A stretch of 30,416 nucleotides of DNA from an uncultured Collinsella sp. GTDB taxonomy: Bacteria > Actinomycetota > Coriobacteriia > Coriobacteriales > Coriobacteriaceae. The DNA lies in NCBI GenBank assembly GCA_900549025.1, contig URMZ01000024.1, positions 1-30,416 on the forward strand, read 5' to 3'. The translations under genes were made by a program, and so were the position numbers. Of this stretch, positions 7,492 to 16,178 are shown in pieces (position 1 is the first letter of the stretch; every line of letters begins with the position of its first letter). Below the pieces are notes generated by a model that made no database searches, had not been told where the DNA came from, and saw only the letters and a list, made by a program, of their open reading frames with translations.

Positions 7492-10149
7492 ATGAGTGCT
7501 GACTACCCGTCAATGACTACGGCCGAGATCCGCTCCAAGTTCCTCAACTTCTTTGAGGAGCGCGGTCTTAAGCTCTATCCTTCTTCGTCCCTCGTCCCCG
7601 ATGATCCCTCGCTGCTGCTTGCCAACGCCGGCATGAACCAGTTTAAGGAGTACTACCAGGGCAAGAAGACCATGAAGGAGATCGGCGCGATCTCCTGCCA
7701 GAAGTGCGTCCGCACCAACGACATCGATTGCATCGGCGAGGACGGCCGTCACCTGTCGTTCTTCGAGATGCTCGGCGATTTCTCTTTTGGCGGCGTTTCC
7801 AAGGAGCAGGCTTGCGCCTGGGCCTTTGAGCTCATCACCAAGGAGTTCAAGCTGCCGCTCGACCGCCTGTACTTTACCGTCTTTACCGAGGACGACGAGA
7901 CCCACGACGTGTGGCGTTCTCTGGGCGTTGCCGAGGACCACATCTCCCGCCTGGGCGAGGACGACAACTTCTGGGCCGCTGGCCCCACCGGCCCCTGCGG
8001 TCCGTGCTCCGAGATCTACTTTGACATGGGCGAGGAGGTCGGCTGCGGCAGCCCCGACTGCAAGCCTGGCTGCGACTGCGACCGCTTCCTTGAGTTCTGG
8101 AACCTCGTGTTTACCCAGTACGACCGTCAGGAGGACGGCTCCATGCCGGAGCTGCCGCACCGCAACCTCGATACGGGCATGGGCCTGGAGCGCATGGCTG
8201 CTATCATGCAGCACAAGACTGCTAACTACGACGGCGATCTGATGCAGCACCTCATCAAGCTGGGCGAGGAGATCAGCGGCAAGACCTATGACGCCGACGA
8301 TTACTCCGGCGCCAGCCGTTCTCTTCGCATCATCGCCGACCACTCCCGTGCCGTCGACTTCATGATCTCTGACGGCATCCTGCCCGGTAACGAGGGTCGC
8401 GAGTACGTCCTTCGCCGCCTGCTCCGCCGCGCCGTGTTCCACGGTCGCCTGCTGGGCATCGAGGGCGCCTTCCTGACCAAGTTTATCGACGAGGTCAACG
8501 CTCAGATGGGCGAGGCCTATCCTGAGCTGCTCAAGAACGTCGCGCTCGTCAAGGGTATCGTCGCCTCCGAGGAGGAGCGCTTCTCCACGACGCTCGACAA
8601 CGGTCGCGTCTACCTGGATGAGGCCCTGGCAGCGCTTGCCGAGGGTGCTGTGCTTCCGGGCGATGTTGCCTTTAAGCTGCACGACACCTTTGGTTTCCCC
8701 ATCGACCTAACCGTCGAGATCGCCGGCACCGCTGGCCACGACGTCGGCATGGACGGCTTCACTGCCTGCATGGAGGACCAGAAGGCCCGCGCCCGCGCCA
8801 ATGCCAAGGGCGACGCCTGGGGCAGCTTCAACGACGTGTGGGTTGAGCTTTCCGACAAGGTCGCTGCGACCGAGTTCGACGGCTATGACAACGATGTGAT
8901 CGAGGGCGCCAAGGTTGTCGCCATCGTGCGCAACGGCGAGAGCGTCGAGTCCGCTGCCGCCGGCGAGGACGTCGAGGTTGTGCTCGACCGCACCCCGTTC
9001 TATGCCGAGATGGGTGGTCAGCAGGGCGATGCCGGCAAGCTTTCCGCCGAGGGCGTTGTTCTGACCGTTGCCGACACCAAGAACCACAACGGCCTGTATG
9101 CCCACGTCGCGCACGTTGCCGATGGCACGCTGACTGTCGGTGCCGCTGTTACCGCCGCGCTCGACGCCGAGCGCCGTGGCTTCCTGCGTCGCAACCACAC
9201 CGCCACGCACCTGCTCGACGCCGCCCTTAAGCAGGTCCTGGGCGAGCACGTCTCTCAGGCCGGCTCGCTGGTGACGCCCGAGCACCTGCGCTTTGACTTC
9301 ACGCACTTCGAGGCTCTGTCCTCCGAGCAGCTCAAGGCTGTCGAGGACCTGGTCAACCAGCAGATCTTCGCTTCCAAGCCGGTCGTGACCCGCGTCATGG
9401 GCATTGACGAGGCCAAGGCCGCTGGTGCTGTCGCCCTCTTTGGCGAGAAGTACGGCGATGTCGTCCGCGTCGTCTCCGTGGGCGCCGAGGACCAGCCGTT
9501 CTCCCGCGAGCTCTGCGGTGGCACCCATGCCGCCAATACCGCCGAGATCGGCCTGTTCAAGATCATTTCTGAGTCCTCCACGGGCTCGAATGTCCGCCGT
9601 ATCGAGGCCGTGACCTCCAAGGGCGCTCTCGATTACATGGCCGACCGCCTGGCGCTTGTTGACGCCGCCGCCGCTGCGCTCAAGTGCCGCGTCGACGAGG
9701 TTCCCGCCCGCGTGGAGAACCTGCAGGCCGAGCTGCGCGAGACTTCCAGCAAGCTCAAGAAGGCTCTCACCGGTGGCTCCTCCGATGTGATCTCCAGCGC
9801 CATCGACGGCGCTGTCGAGCTGAATGGCTACAAGCTCGTTGTCGCTGAGCTTCAGGGTCTCGAGGCCGCAGACCTGCGCAACGTTTGGGATACCGTGCAC
9901 CAGAAGGTCGCCGGCCCCGTCGCCTGCGTCGTCGCCAGCGTGACCGAGAAGGGCACCCCGGCCCTGCTCGCTGCCGGCTCCGATGACGCCGTGAAGGCCG
10001 GTTTCCACGCCGGCAACGTGATCAAGCAGATCGCGGGCCTGGTCGATGGCCGCGGTGGCGGTCGTCCCAACATGGCCCAGGCCGGTGGCAAGAACGCTGC
10101 CGGTATCGCCGATGCCCTCGCGGCCGCTAAGACCGCGCTCGGCGCCTAA
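7492..10149 (+). CDS. alaS: Alanyl-tRNA synthetase
   Basis: This 885-residue enzyme is full length for bacterial AlaRS; it attaches alanine to tRNA-Ala and clears mischarged Ser/Gly-tRNA. The class II catalytic domain begins TTAEIRSKFLNFFEERG, with PSSSLVPDDPSLLLANAGMNQFK and the RTNDIDCIGEDGRHLSFFEMLGDFSFG block. The editing domain has HTATH at 569-573 and CGGTH at 675-679, giving the usual two-His plus Cys-His zinc set. The C-terminal glycine-rich domain ends GRGGGRPNMAQAGG, the C-Ala signature. Codon use is strongly biased to C-ending codons, fitting high expression. The ribosome site GAGGAG is 8 bases before the ATG. It heads the alaS-ruvX-mltG group. Confidence 0.97.
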   Translation: MSADYPSMTTAEIRSKFLNFFEERGLKLYPSSSLVPDDPSLLLANAGMNQFKEYYQGKKTMKEIGAISCQKCVRTNDIDCIGEDGRHLSFFEMLGDFSFGGVSKEQACAWAFELITKEFKLPLDRLYFTVFTEDDETHDVWRSLGVAEDHISRLGEDDNFWAAGPTGPCGPCSEIYFDMGEEVGCGSPDCKPGCDCDRFLEFWNLVFTQYDRQEDGSMPELPHRNLDTGMGLERMAAIMQHKTANYDGDLMQHLIKLGEEISGKTYDADDYSGASRSLRIIADHSRAVDFMISDGILPGNEGREYVLRRLLRRAVFHGRLLGIEGAFLTKFIDEVNAQMGEAYPELLKNVALVKGIVASEEERFSTTLDNGRVYLDEALAALAEGAVLPGDVAFKLHDTFGFPIDLTVEIAGTAGHDVGMDGFTACMEDQKARARANAKGDAWGSFNDVWVELSDKVAATEFDGYDNDVIEGAKVVAIVRNGESVESAAAGEDVEVVLDRTPFYAEMGGQQGDAGKLSAEGVVLTVADTKNHNGLYAHVAHVADGTLTVGAAVTAALDAERRGFLRRNHTATHLLDAALKQVLGEHVSQAGSLVTPEHLRFDFTHFEALSSEQLKAVEDLVNQQIFASKPVVTRVMGIDEAKAAGAVALFGEKYGDVVRVVSVGAEDQPFSRELCGGTHAANTAEIGLFKIISESSTGSNVRRIEAVTSKGALDYMADRLALVDAAAAALKCRVDEVPARVENLQAELRETSSKLKKALTGGSSDVISSAIDGAVELNGYKLVVAELQGLEAADLRNVWDTVHQKVAGPVACVVASVTEKGTPALLAAGSDDAVKAGFHAGNVIKQIAGLVDGRGGGRPNMAQAGGKNAAGIADALAAAKTALGA

Positions 10150-10166
10150 GAATCTAAGAAGTCGCT

Positions 10167-10595
10167 GTGGTTGCGCTCGCGCTGGACATAGGGGAGACCA
10201 GGATTGGCATCGCCGTCTCGAGCCGTGATGGCAAGATGGCGATGCCTGTCAAGGTGCTTCCGGCTGCCGAGGTCACCGGTATGGCCAAGACGTTCCGCTA
10301 CCTGGTTGAGGACTATGAGCCCGACATCCTGGTAAGCGGACGTCCCCTGACCATGGCCGGTGAGCCCGGCCCTCAGGCCGAGCGCGTTGCCGCTGTGGCG
10401 CAAAAGATTGCCGACGAGCTCGATCTTCCGTTGGAGTTTGAGGACGAGCGTCTGTCCTCGCAAGAGGCCAAGCGTATCCTGCGCGAGCAGGGACTCAACG
10501 AAAAGCAGATGAGGGGCAAGATCGACATGATTGCCGCCAGCCTGTTTTTGCAGACGTGGCTCGATCGTAAAAACGAGGAGGTTTCGCATGCCTAG
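10167..10595 (+). CDS. ruvX: Holliday junction resolvase-like protein / pre-16S rRNA nuclease (YqgF)
   Basis: This 142-residue RNase H-fold protein belongs to the YqgF/RuvX family, which processes the 5' end of pre-16S rRNA and has been proposed as an alternative Holliday junction resolvase. It shows the family pattern: ALALDIGETRIGIAVS with catalytic D7, VSGRPLTMAGEPGPQAERV, then EDERLSSQEAKRIL, and a C-terminal acidic KIDMIAASLFLQ helix. It begins with GTG 17 bp after alaS, with only a weak ribosome site (AAGAAG), and overlaps the mltG start by 8 bases. This alaS-ruvX-mltG order is common in actinobacteria and firmicutes. Confidence 0.92.
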   Translation: MVALALDIGETRIGIAVSSRDGKMAMPVKVLPAAEVTGMAKTFRYLVEDYEPDILVSGRPLTMAGEPGPQAERVAAVAQKIADELDLPLEFEDERLSSQEAKRILREQGLNEKQMRGKIDMIAASLFLQTWLDRKNEEVSHA

Positions 10596-12021
10596 TGCTT
10601 CCGATCCGCGCCAGCCGAATCGTACACAGCAGCCGGCGTCGCGCCCTGCCCAGCCTGGCCAGCGTCCGGCACAACCGACGCAGCGCGCAGCTCGGCCTGC
10701 CGCGCGCCCGGCGCAGTCCTTCTCTCGTTCGGCCCAACCTGTTCAACGGACGGGCCAGCAGCCTTCTGCTCGTTCGGTTCAGCATTCGGCTTCTCACGCG
10801 GCTCAGCAGCCCACTGCTCGTACGGCCCAGCCTGCAGGCGGCACCCGCTTTAAGCAGCAGGCACCTACCCAGCGAACGCAGGCCCCCCAATCGCATTCGC
10901 ATCACGCTCGTGGTTCGCATGGCGTTGCTCCGGCGACCCGCTCTAGCTACAACACGCATGCTCGTCGCGGTGCTCAAAAGAAAAGCTCCCCGGTGCCTAT
11001 GATTATCGGTGGCGTTGTTGCCGTGCTTGCGCTTGTCGCGATCGTTTTCTTTGTCGTGCCAGCCGTCAAAGGCTTCTTTGGCGGTGAGGGTGCGAAAGTC
11101 GTTGCAGGCCAGCAGGTTACTATCACGATTCCCGATGGTGCCTCGGGTGACAGCATCGCTTCGATTCTCTCCGAGAACCATATCGTAGAAAATCCCAAGG
11201 ATTACTATGCGGCGGTGAAAAAGCTCAACGCCGATATGTCGCTCAAGCCTGGTGATTATTCGTTCACCACACTCATGGATGCGACCAAGGTTGTTCAGCA
11301 GCTCATGGAAGGCCCCAACGCGGGCTCCAATACGCTGACTATCCCTGAGGGCCTGACGGTCGATCAAGTCGCCGACCGTGTGGCCCAGGCCTACGACAGC
11401 ATCTCTAAGGAAGACTTCCTCAACCAGGCCAAGGCCTCCAACTACGTGGACGACTATAGCTTCCTTAAGGGCGCCGCCAACGACTCGCTCGAGGGTTTCT
11501 TGTTCCCCAAGACCTATTCGTTGGGTGATTCGCCGACGGCCGATGGCGTGATTCGCGCTATGCTCGATCAGTTTAAGACCGAGTACAAGTCGCTTGACTT
11601 TGCGAGCTGCGAAGCCAAGATCAAGGAACGCTACGGTGTGGAGATGTCCGACTACGACATCGTCAACTTGGCCTCTATCGTTGAGCGCGAGGGCCTCAAC
11701 GCCGATCAACGTGCGCACGTGGCCTCGGTCTTCTACAACCGCCTTGCCGGCAAACTCGACGGTCTGCGCTATCTCAACAGCGATGCGACCATGATGTATG
11801 TCACCGGTGGCGAGGTTACCGCCGACGACCTGCAGAGCGATAGTCCGTATAACACCTATAAACACGAGGGTCTGCCGCCCACGCCCATCTGCTCTCCGTC
11901 GCTCGAGGCACTCAAGGCCACGCTTGAGCCGACCGACTCCGAGGACCTGTATTTCTACATTACGCAGGACGAGGAGTATTTCTCACAAACCTACGAAGAG
12001 CATCAACAGTCTTGGAATTAG
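10588..12021 (+). CDS. mltG: Endolytic murein transglycosylase MltG with long low-complexity N-terminal tail
   Basis: This 477-residue protein is a YceG-family lytic transglycosylase that cuts nascent glycan strands in the membrane-proximal cell wall. Residues 1-137 are a predicted cytoplasmic tail made mostly of Q, P, A, R, S and T with repeated RPAQP/TAQPA-like units. A membrane helix follows at about 138-159 (MIIGGVVAVLALVAIVFFVV), then a LysM-like subdomain and the YceG catalytic domain. The catalytic Glu is in LASIVEREGL, followed by ASVFYNRL and the late GLPPTPICSPSLEAL signature. The start at 10588 is supported by GAGGAGG 6 bases upstream; an upstream in-frame start has no such site. 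The gene overlaps ruvX by 8 bases and is followed within 2 bases by the HAD phosphatase. Confidence 0.92.
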   Translation: MPSASDPRQPNRTQQPASRPAQPGQRPAQPTQRAARPAARPAQSFSRSAQPVQRTGQQPSARSVQHSASHAAQQPTARTAQPAGGTRFKQQAPTQRTQAPQSHSHHARGSHGVAPATRSSYNTHARRGAQKKSSPVPMIIGGVVAVLALVAIVFFVVPAVKGFFGGEGAKVVAGQQVTITIPDGASGDSIASILSENHIVENPKDYYAAVKKLNADMSLKPGDYSFTTLMDATKVVQQLMEGPNAGSNTLTIPEGLTVDQVADRVAQAYDSISKEDFLNQAKASNYVDDYSFLKGAANDSLEGFLFPKTYSLGDSPTADGVIRAMLDQFKTEYKSLDFASCEAKIKERYGVEMSDYDIVNLASIVEREGLNADQRAHVASVFYNRLAGKLDGLRYLNSDATMMYVTGGEVTADDLQSDSPYNTYKHEGLPPTPICSPSLEALKATLEPTDSEDLYFYITQDEEYFSQTYEEHQQSWN

Positions 12022-12022
12022 C

Positions 12023-12520
12023 ATGAGGATTTTTAGCCCCAAACGATACGTTGCCTCGGTCGATCGCATCGACCTTGATACCCTGTGGGCCGATGGCAAA
12101 CGCGCCATTCTGCTCGATCGCGATAACACCCTGGTGCCGCGCGACACCGAGCAGGTTCCCGCCGCGGTTTCTGCTTGGCTCGACGCCGCCCGCGCCAAAG
12201 GTTTTAAGCTGTGCATGGTGTCCAACAACTGGCATCGCGACCAGGTCATGAGCTCTGCACGCGAGCTGGGACTCGAGGCCATCAGCCACGCTATGAAGCC
12301 GGCGCCGTTTGCCCTCAAGGCGGGTCTTAAGCGCCTCGGCGCCACGGCCGACGAGGCGGTGCTGATCGGTGATCAGCTCTACACGGACGTGTGGAGCGGC
12401 AACTTCGCCGGCGTCGATACCATCTTGGTTAAGCCGCAGGCGACGCAGGACCTGTGGTATACGCAGATCTTCCGTATCTTTGAGCGTCGGGCCCTTCGCG
12501 ACCTTCCCTGCGAGGAATAG
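12023..12520 (+). CDS. YqeG family HAD-IIIA phosphatase
   Basis: This 165-residue HAD-superfamily protein has motif I LLDRDNTLVPRD, with the nucleophile Asp in the DRDNT form typical of the YqeG/GEP4 group. Motif II lies in CMVSNNW, the conserved Lys in AMKPAPFALKAGLKRLG, and motif III in LIGDQLYTDVWSGNFAG. The group includes phosphatidylglycerophosphatase of mitochondria (Gep4); bacterial YqeG proteins are predicted to be phosphatases of uncertain substrate. It starts one base after the mltG stop and ends 8 bases before aroK, so it is part of this operon. A role in phospholipid synthesis is possible by homology but not shown here. Confidence 0.85.
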   Translation: MRIFSPKRYVASVDRIDLDTLWADGKRAILLDRDNTLVPRDTEQVPAAVSAWLDAARAKGFKLCMVSNNWHRDQVMSSARELGLEAISHAMKPAPFALKAGLKRLGATADEAVLIGDQLYTDVWSGNFAGVDTILVKPQATQDLWYTQIFRIFERRALRDLPCEE

Positions 12521-12528
12521 GTCTCGTC

Positions 12529-13062
12529 ATGTCCCAGCACACCAAACACGGCTGCGACCATATCTTCTTTATCGGCTTTTTGGGCGCGGGCAAATCGACG
12601 CTCGCGCGCAACGTCGGCACTATGTTCAAGCGGCGTTTTATCGATACCGACCGCCTGGTCGTGCGCCGTTGCGGCAAGTCGGTAACCGAGATTTTTGAGA
12701 CCGAGGGTGAGGGTCGTTTTCGCGAGCTCGAGACCTCGGCGCTCCGTTCGCTCCAAAGCGAGCGCAGCCTGTTGGTTTCGTGCGGGGGCGGTATCGTCGA
12801 AACGCCGGTGAATATTGAACTGATGCACGAAATGGGTACGTGCGTGTACCTCGAGGGCGACTTCGAGGATTCGATTCGCCAGATTCGTCGGTCCGACACG
12901 CGTCCCGATTTCCGCTCGCCTGAGCATGCCGCGCGCCTGTTTGAGCATCGCCGTCCGCTGTATCGTCAGGCTGCCGACCTTACCCTTGATATTCGCAACA
13001 AGTCCTTCGAGGACGTTTCCTACCTTTGTGCCGAGATGCTTTTGGAGCGTGGGCTGCTATGA
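12529..13062 (+). CDS. aroK: Shikimate kinase
   Basis: This 177-residue P-loop kinase phosphorylates shikimate with ATP in the chorismate pathway. Walker A is GFLGAGKST near residue 17. The shikimate-binding residues are in place: the Asp pair in DTDRLV, the Arg in EGRFRELE, and the CGGGIV loop. The lid region reads DTRPDFRSPEHA, followed by RRPLYRQAADLTLD. The N-terminus (MSQHTKHGCDH) is slightly longer than usual. The stop overlaps the start of the aroB-like gene (ATGA). All catalytic features look intact, in contrast to the neighbouring aroB-like protein. Confidence 0.9.
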   Translation: MSQHTKHGCDHIFFIGFLGAGKSTLARNVGTMFKRRFIDTDRLVVRRCGKSVTEIFETEGEGRFRELETSALRSLQSERSLLVSCGGGIVETPVNIELMHEMGTCVYLEGDFEDSIRQIRRSDTRPDFRSPEHAARLFEHRRPLYRQAADLTLDIRNKSFEDVSYLCAEMLLERGLL

Positions 13063-14168
13063 TTCGCCGTCAACTGATCAATTTCCAAAACCGCAGCGTC
13101 GATGTCCGTGTCGGATTGGGTGCGTTCGATGAACTGTCGCGTATGTTTGCCTCGGCCGTGGGCAAGCCTAAGCGCGCGATGGTCGTTTGGAACACCGCCA
13201 CATCCGAGCGTTTTGGTGAAGTCGTCGAGCATGCGCTGGTCGACGCCGGTTTTGCCGTGTCGCCGCTAGTCCTCGAGGTTTCGCCTGCTGGTGCCACGCT
13301 GGCCGATGCTGATGCCATCTTTGGCGCCCTGTCTGCCAACGGCGTTACCTGCGACGATCTGGTTGTCGCCGTTGGCGATGCCGCAACCTGCTCGGTTGTT
13401 AGCTGGTGCGCCAACCAGTGGTGCGGCCGAACCGAGTGCGCGCTGTTGCCGACGACCTTCGACGCCATGCTCACGGTCGCGACGACCATGAAGCCGCTCG
13501 TCGCCTCGTCGGCCAATGCGCTTCCCGCTATCGCGTTCCGTCCCGAACCGGGCTTGGTCGTGTGTGACCTCGACCTTGTTCGTGAGGCGGACCCCGAGGA
13601 CCTCAAGCTCGGCTTTGTGGTACTTGTTGGCACCATGCTTTCGAGCAGTAAGTCCCGCTGGAATCAGTTTACTGAGACCGTCCCCGAGGTTCTCGCGGGC
13701 GAGGAGGTCGCGCTCGTCAATGCCGTTCAATGGTCTCAGACTGCCCGTAAGGACGTACTGATGGCCACGAACCCGAGCGCTCGCCATGCGCTCGATTTTG
13801 GCAAGACGGGGGAGTGTACCCTGCGCGCCTGCTTGGGCGATGCCGCTTCGCAGGTCCCTGCCTATCAGCTGTTATCCGAGGGCATGCGCTTTGAGGCGCG
13901 CCTAGCACATGATGCCTGCGACTTTGATATCGATTACGTCTTTGAGGTCGATGACTGCCTGGAGGACTTTGGCATCGAGGAACTTGCCTTCGACCTGGAG
14001 CCCACCGCGTTTATCGAGGAGTTCCGCAGGCAGCAGTTCGCCCGCTCGAACCGCAGCATGCTGCCGCTGCCCGCAGCGCTCGGCGCCATTCGTCTAACGA
14101 GCGTTGAGGACGAGGTTCTTGAGCGCCACGCTCATGCCTACTTGGCTTCTCGCAAAGAACTTCTCTAA
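13059..14168 (+). CDS. aroB: 3-Dehydroquinate synthase-like protein, catalytic motifs lost
   Basis: This 369-residue protein sits where aroB normally lies, overlapping aroK by ATGA. Its length and layout match AroB: GLGAFDELSRMF, a Rossmann-like half with DDLVVAVGD, then LLPTTFDAML, VVCDLDLV, and a helical half. The defining sites are not recognisable. The GGGVVGD-type NAD loop reads GDAATCSVV, the SSVGGKTG-type phosphate loop reads AMLTVATTMKP, the AEVIKYG segment reads GFVVLVGT (zinc Glu gone), and NFGHTFGH reads DFGKTGEC (zinc His gone). It is therefore unlikely to be a normal DHQ synthase. The frame is long and open, with codon use like its neighbours, so it looks kept rather than decaying. 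The start at 13059 was chosen for its overlap with aroK. Confidence 0.7.
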   Translation: MIRRQLINFQNRSVDVRVGLGAFDELSRMFASAVGKPKRAMVVWNTATSERFGEVVEHALVDAGFAVSPLVLEVSPAGATLADADAIFGALSANGVTCDDLVVAVGDAATCSVVSWCANQWCGRTECALLPTTFDAMLTVATTMKPLVASSANALPAIAFRPEPGLVVCDLDLVREADPEDLKLGFVVLVGTMLSSSKSRWNQFTETVPEVLAGEEVALVNAVQWSQTARKDVLMATNPSARHALDFGKTGECTLRACLGDAASQVPAYQLLSEGMRFEARLAHDACDFDIDYVFEVDDCLEDFGIEELAFDLEPTAFIEEFRRQQFARSNRSMLPLPAALGAIRLTSVEDEVLERHAHAYLASRKELL

Positions 14169-14209
14169 GATTTATTGACATCCATCGTCTTTCGTATCAT
14201 GTTGAGGAG

Positions 14210-14264
14210 CGGGTTTTCAATCGGTTGCGGATCGCATACGATTCCGTACGTTGATTGAGACCCG
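14210..14264 (+). promoter_or_regulatory. Nested stem-loop in the leader of the M24 peptidase gene
   Basis: The helices are 14210-14214 with 14260-14264, 14217-14222 with 14253-14258, 14228-14231 with 14243-14246, and 14232-14234 with 14239-14241, closed by a CATA loop; 18 base pairs in all. A TTGACA at 14175-14180 could be the -35 of a promoter starting near 14210, but the -10 is poor. There is no T-run, so it does not look like a terminator for aroB. Confidence 0.4.
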
Positions 14265-14300
14265 TCCCGTCTTTATAGAGACAACAAGAAAGGAATCTGC

Positions 14301-15431
14301 ATGTCTGAGTTTGCTGCCGGTCCTGCCGGTCGTATCGAGCGTGTCCGTGCCCTGATGGTCGAGCGTGGCTACGACGCCATCGTGGTGCGCGACGAGGCCA
14401 ACCTTCGTTGGCTTACGGGCGTGAAGGGCGTCTTCGACTACACCTTCGAGTTCCCGCACGCTGCGTTTATTACGGCCGACCAGTGCCTGTTCCACACCGA
14501 CTCGCGCTACCTCAACAGCTTTGAGGAGAACACGCCCGCCGGCAGCCCCTGGGTCTACGACATGGACGAGGGCACCATCCCCGGTTGGGTCGCCGGCAAG
14601 ATTGCGGCCAACAAGTGCCGCGTCTGCGCTGTCGAGGACGATATGCAGATTAATTTCTACCAGGGCATTCAGCGCGGCCTGGAGGACCGCTCCGTCGCCT
14701 GCATGCTGCCGCTGATGCACGACGACATCCGCAAGATGCGCGCCATCAAGGACGCCGAGGAGATCGAGCTCATGCGCCACGCACAGTCGATCACCGACGC
14801 CGCCTTCCAGCACATGCTCGGGTTTATTAAGCCCGGTATGACCGAGAAGCAGGTTCGCAACGAGCTCGAGAACTTTATGTTCGCCAACGGCGCCGACAGC
14901 CTTGCCTTCGGCTCCATCGTGGCGAGCGGTCCCAACACCGCCAACCCGCATGCCGTGCCGAGCGACCGTGTCATCGAGAAGGGCGATTTCGTTCTCATGG
15001 ATTACGGCGCGGACTACTGCGATTATCGTTCCGACATGACGCGCACCGTCGTGATGGGCGAGCCTACGCAGGAGCAGCGGGACCTGTACGCACTCGTGCG
15101 CCGCACGCATGAGGAGTGCGTCGCTGCCATCCATCCGGGCGTCGAGGGCAACGACATTTTCAAGCTTTCCAAGAAGATTATCGGCGATGCCGGCTATGGC
15201 GATTATTACAACCATGGTCTGGGTCACGGCGTGGGCATCGACATCCATGAGCTGCCCAACTTCAACCGCAGCAAGAACACCATCGAGGTCGGCTCGGTTA
15301 TCACCATGGAGCCCGGCGTGTATTTGCCCGGTGTGGGCGGCGTGCGTCTGGAGGACTACGGCGTGGTCACCGAGAACGGATATGAGCCCTTCACCAAGAC
15401 CCCGCACGACCTGCACGTTATCGATTGCTAG
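14301..15431 (+). CDS. Xaa-Pro aminopeptidase family protein (M24B)
   Basis: This 376-residue metallopeptidase has a creatinase-like N-terminal domain ([30 protein letters not shown]) and a pita-bread catalytic domain. The five metal ligands are visible: two Asp in [18 protein letters not shown], His in [16 protein letters not shown], Glu in [11 protein letters not shown], and Glu in [13 protein letters not shown]. Members release an N-terminal residue before proline, or split Xaa-Pro dipeptides, in the cytoplasm. The gene has its own leader with a stem-loop, a good GAAAGGAA ribosome site and a strong terminator behind it, so it is probably transcribed alone. A gene of this kind upstream of efp is a very common arrangement. 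Confidence 0.9.
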   Translation: MSEFAAGPAGRIERVRALMVERGYDAIVVRDEANLRWLTGVKGVFDYTFEFPHAAFITADQCLFHTDSRYLNSFEENTPAGSPWVYDMDEGTIPGWVAGKIAANKCRVCAVEDDMQINFYQGIQRGLEDRSVACMLPLMHDDIRKMRAIKDAEEIELMRHAQSITDAAFQHMLGFIKPGMTEKQVRNELENFMFANGADSLAFGSIVASGPNTANPHAVPSDRVIEKGDFVLMDYGADYCDYRSDMTRTVVMGEPTQEQRDLYALVRRTHEECVAAIHPGVEGNDIFKLSKKIIGDAGYGDYYNHGLGHGVGIDIHELPNFNRSKNTIEVGSVITMEPGVYLPGVGGVRLEDYGVVTENGYEPFTKTPHDLHVIDC

Positions 15432-15453
15432 CCCATTTCGATAGATTTTTGGG

Positions 15454-15496
15454 GCGGGGCGTCCGGAGCAATTCGGACGCCCCGCGTTCTCTTTTT
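15454..15496 (+). terminator. Rho-independent terminator after the M24 peptidase
   Basis: A perfect 12-bp stem GCGGGGCGTCCG/CGGACGCCCCGC (15454-15465 and 15474-15485) with an 8-base loop is followed by GTTCTCTTTTT. Confidence 0.92.
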
Positions 15497-15527
15497 ATGC
15501 GCTCGCCGCAGGCGCCGTCTGCAAGTG

Positions 15528-15533
15528 TATAAT
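15528..15533 (+). promoter_or_regulatory. Candidate -10 element of the efp operon promoter
   Basis: An exact TATAAT preceded by TG lies 57 bp before the efp start and just after the upstream terminator. No good -35 is seen 17 bp upstream. This would be the promoter for the efp to recN run. Confidence 0.5.
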
Positions 15534-15590
15534 TTCTGTCGTATGTAATTTGGACGCTTGTGCGTTCTGCCCATAACAAGAAAGGTCGCT

Positions 15591-16154
15591 ATGCCTACCA
15601 TTTCTACCGCCGATTTCAAGAACGGCCTCGGTCTCCGCATCAAGGACAAGGTCTACACCATCGTCGAGTTCCAGCATGTCAAGCCGGGCAAGGGCGGCGC
15701 GTTTGTGCGCTACAAGACCCGCGACATCAAGAGCGGCCGCGTCGTCGAGAACACCTGCAACGCCGGCACCAAGTTCGAGAGCGTCATGCTCACCACCCGT
15801 GAGTTCCAGTACCTCTACAACGATGGCACCGACTACATCTTCATGGACAACGAGTCCTATGAGCAGGTTCCCGTTCCCGAGGACATGGTGGGCGAGAACT
15901 CCAAGTGGCTGCGCGAGAACGACATCTGCCAGCTGCTCTTCGCCGACGATGAGCTCATGGGCGTGACTCCGCCGATGTTCATCGAGACCACCATCGTCCA
16001 GACCGACCCGGGCTTTAAGGGCGACACCGTCCAGGGTTCCACCAAGCCGGCCACGATCGACACCGGCGCTGTCATCCAGGTCCCCATGTACCTCAATGAG
16101 GGCGAGGTCATCAAGGTTGACACCCGCGACGGCAAGTTCGTCTCCCGCGTCTAG
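15591..16154 (+). CDS. efp: Elongation factor P
   Basis: This 187-residue protein relieves ribosome stalling at polyproline stretches. It has the KOW-like N-domain (ISTADFKNGLGLRI), the tip loop KPGKGGAF with Lys at position 34 (the site modified in many bacteria), and the C-terminal OB domains with the signature around ETTIVQTDPGFKGDTVQGSTKPATI. No modification enzyme (EpmA, EarP or YmfI type) is visible in the window, and some actinobacterial EF-Ps work unmodified. The start was chosen at ATG 15591, with GAAAGG upstream and the normal family N-terminus; a longer in-frame start would add 11 residues. It leads an operon through at least nusB. Confidence 0.97.
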   Translation: MPTISTADFKNGLGLRIKDKVYTIVEFQHVKPGKGGAFVRYKTRDIKSGRVVENTCNAGTKFESVMLTTREFQYLYNDGTDYIFMDNESYEQVPVPEDMVGENSKWLRENDICQLLFADDELMGVTPPMFIETTIVQTDPGFKGDTVQGSTKPATIDTGAVIQVPMYLNEGEVIKVDTRDGKFVSRV

Positions 16155-16178
16155 CAACCAATTTTTCTAGGAGGACTC

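Noticed and set aside
7510..10008. Long minus-strand open frames across alaS (390 and 433 residues)
   Set aside because: Antisense shadows of alaS; composition is Gly/Val/Leu/Ala-rich with no domain.
10600..10920. Tandem repeats in mltG that might be a CRISPR or minisatellite
   Set aside because: The repeats are imperfect codon-level repeats encoding a low-complexity protein tail in frame; there is no regular repeat-spacer pattern.
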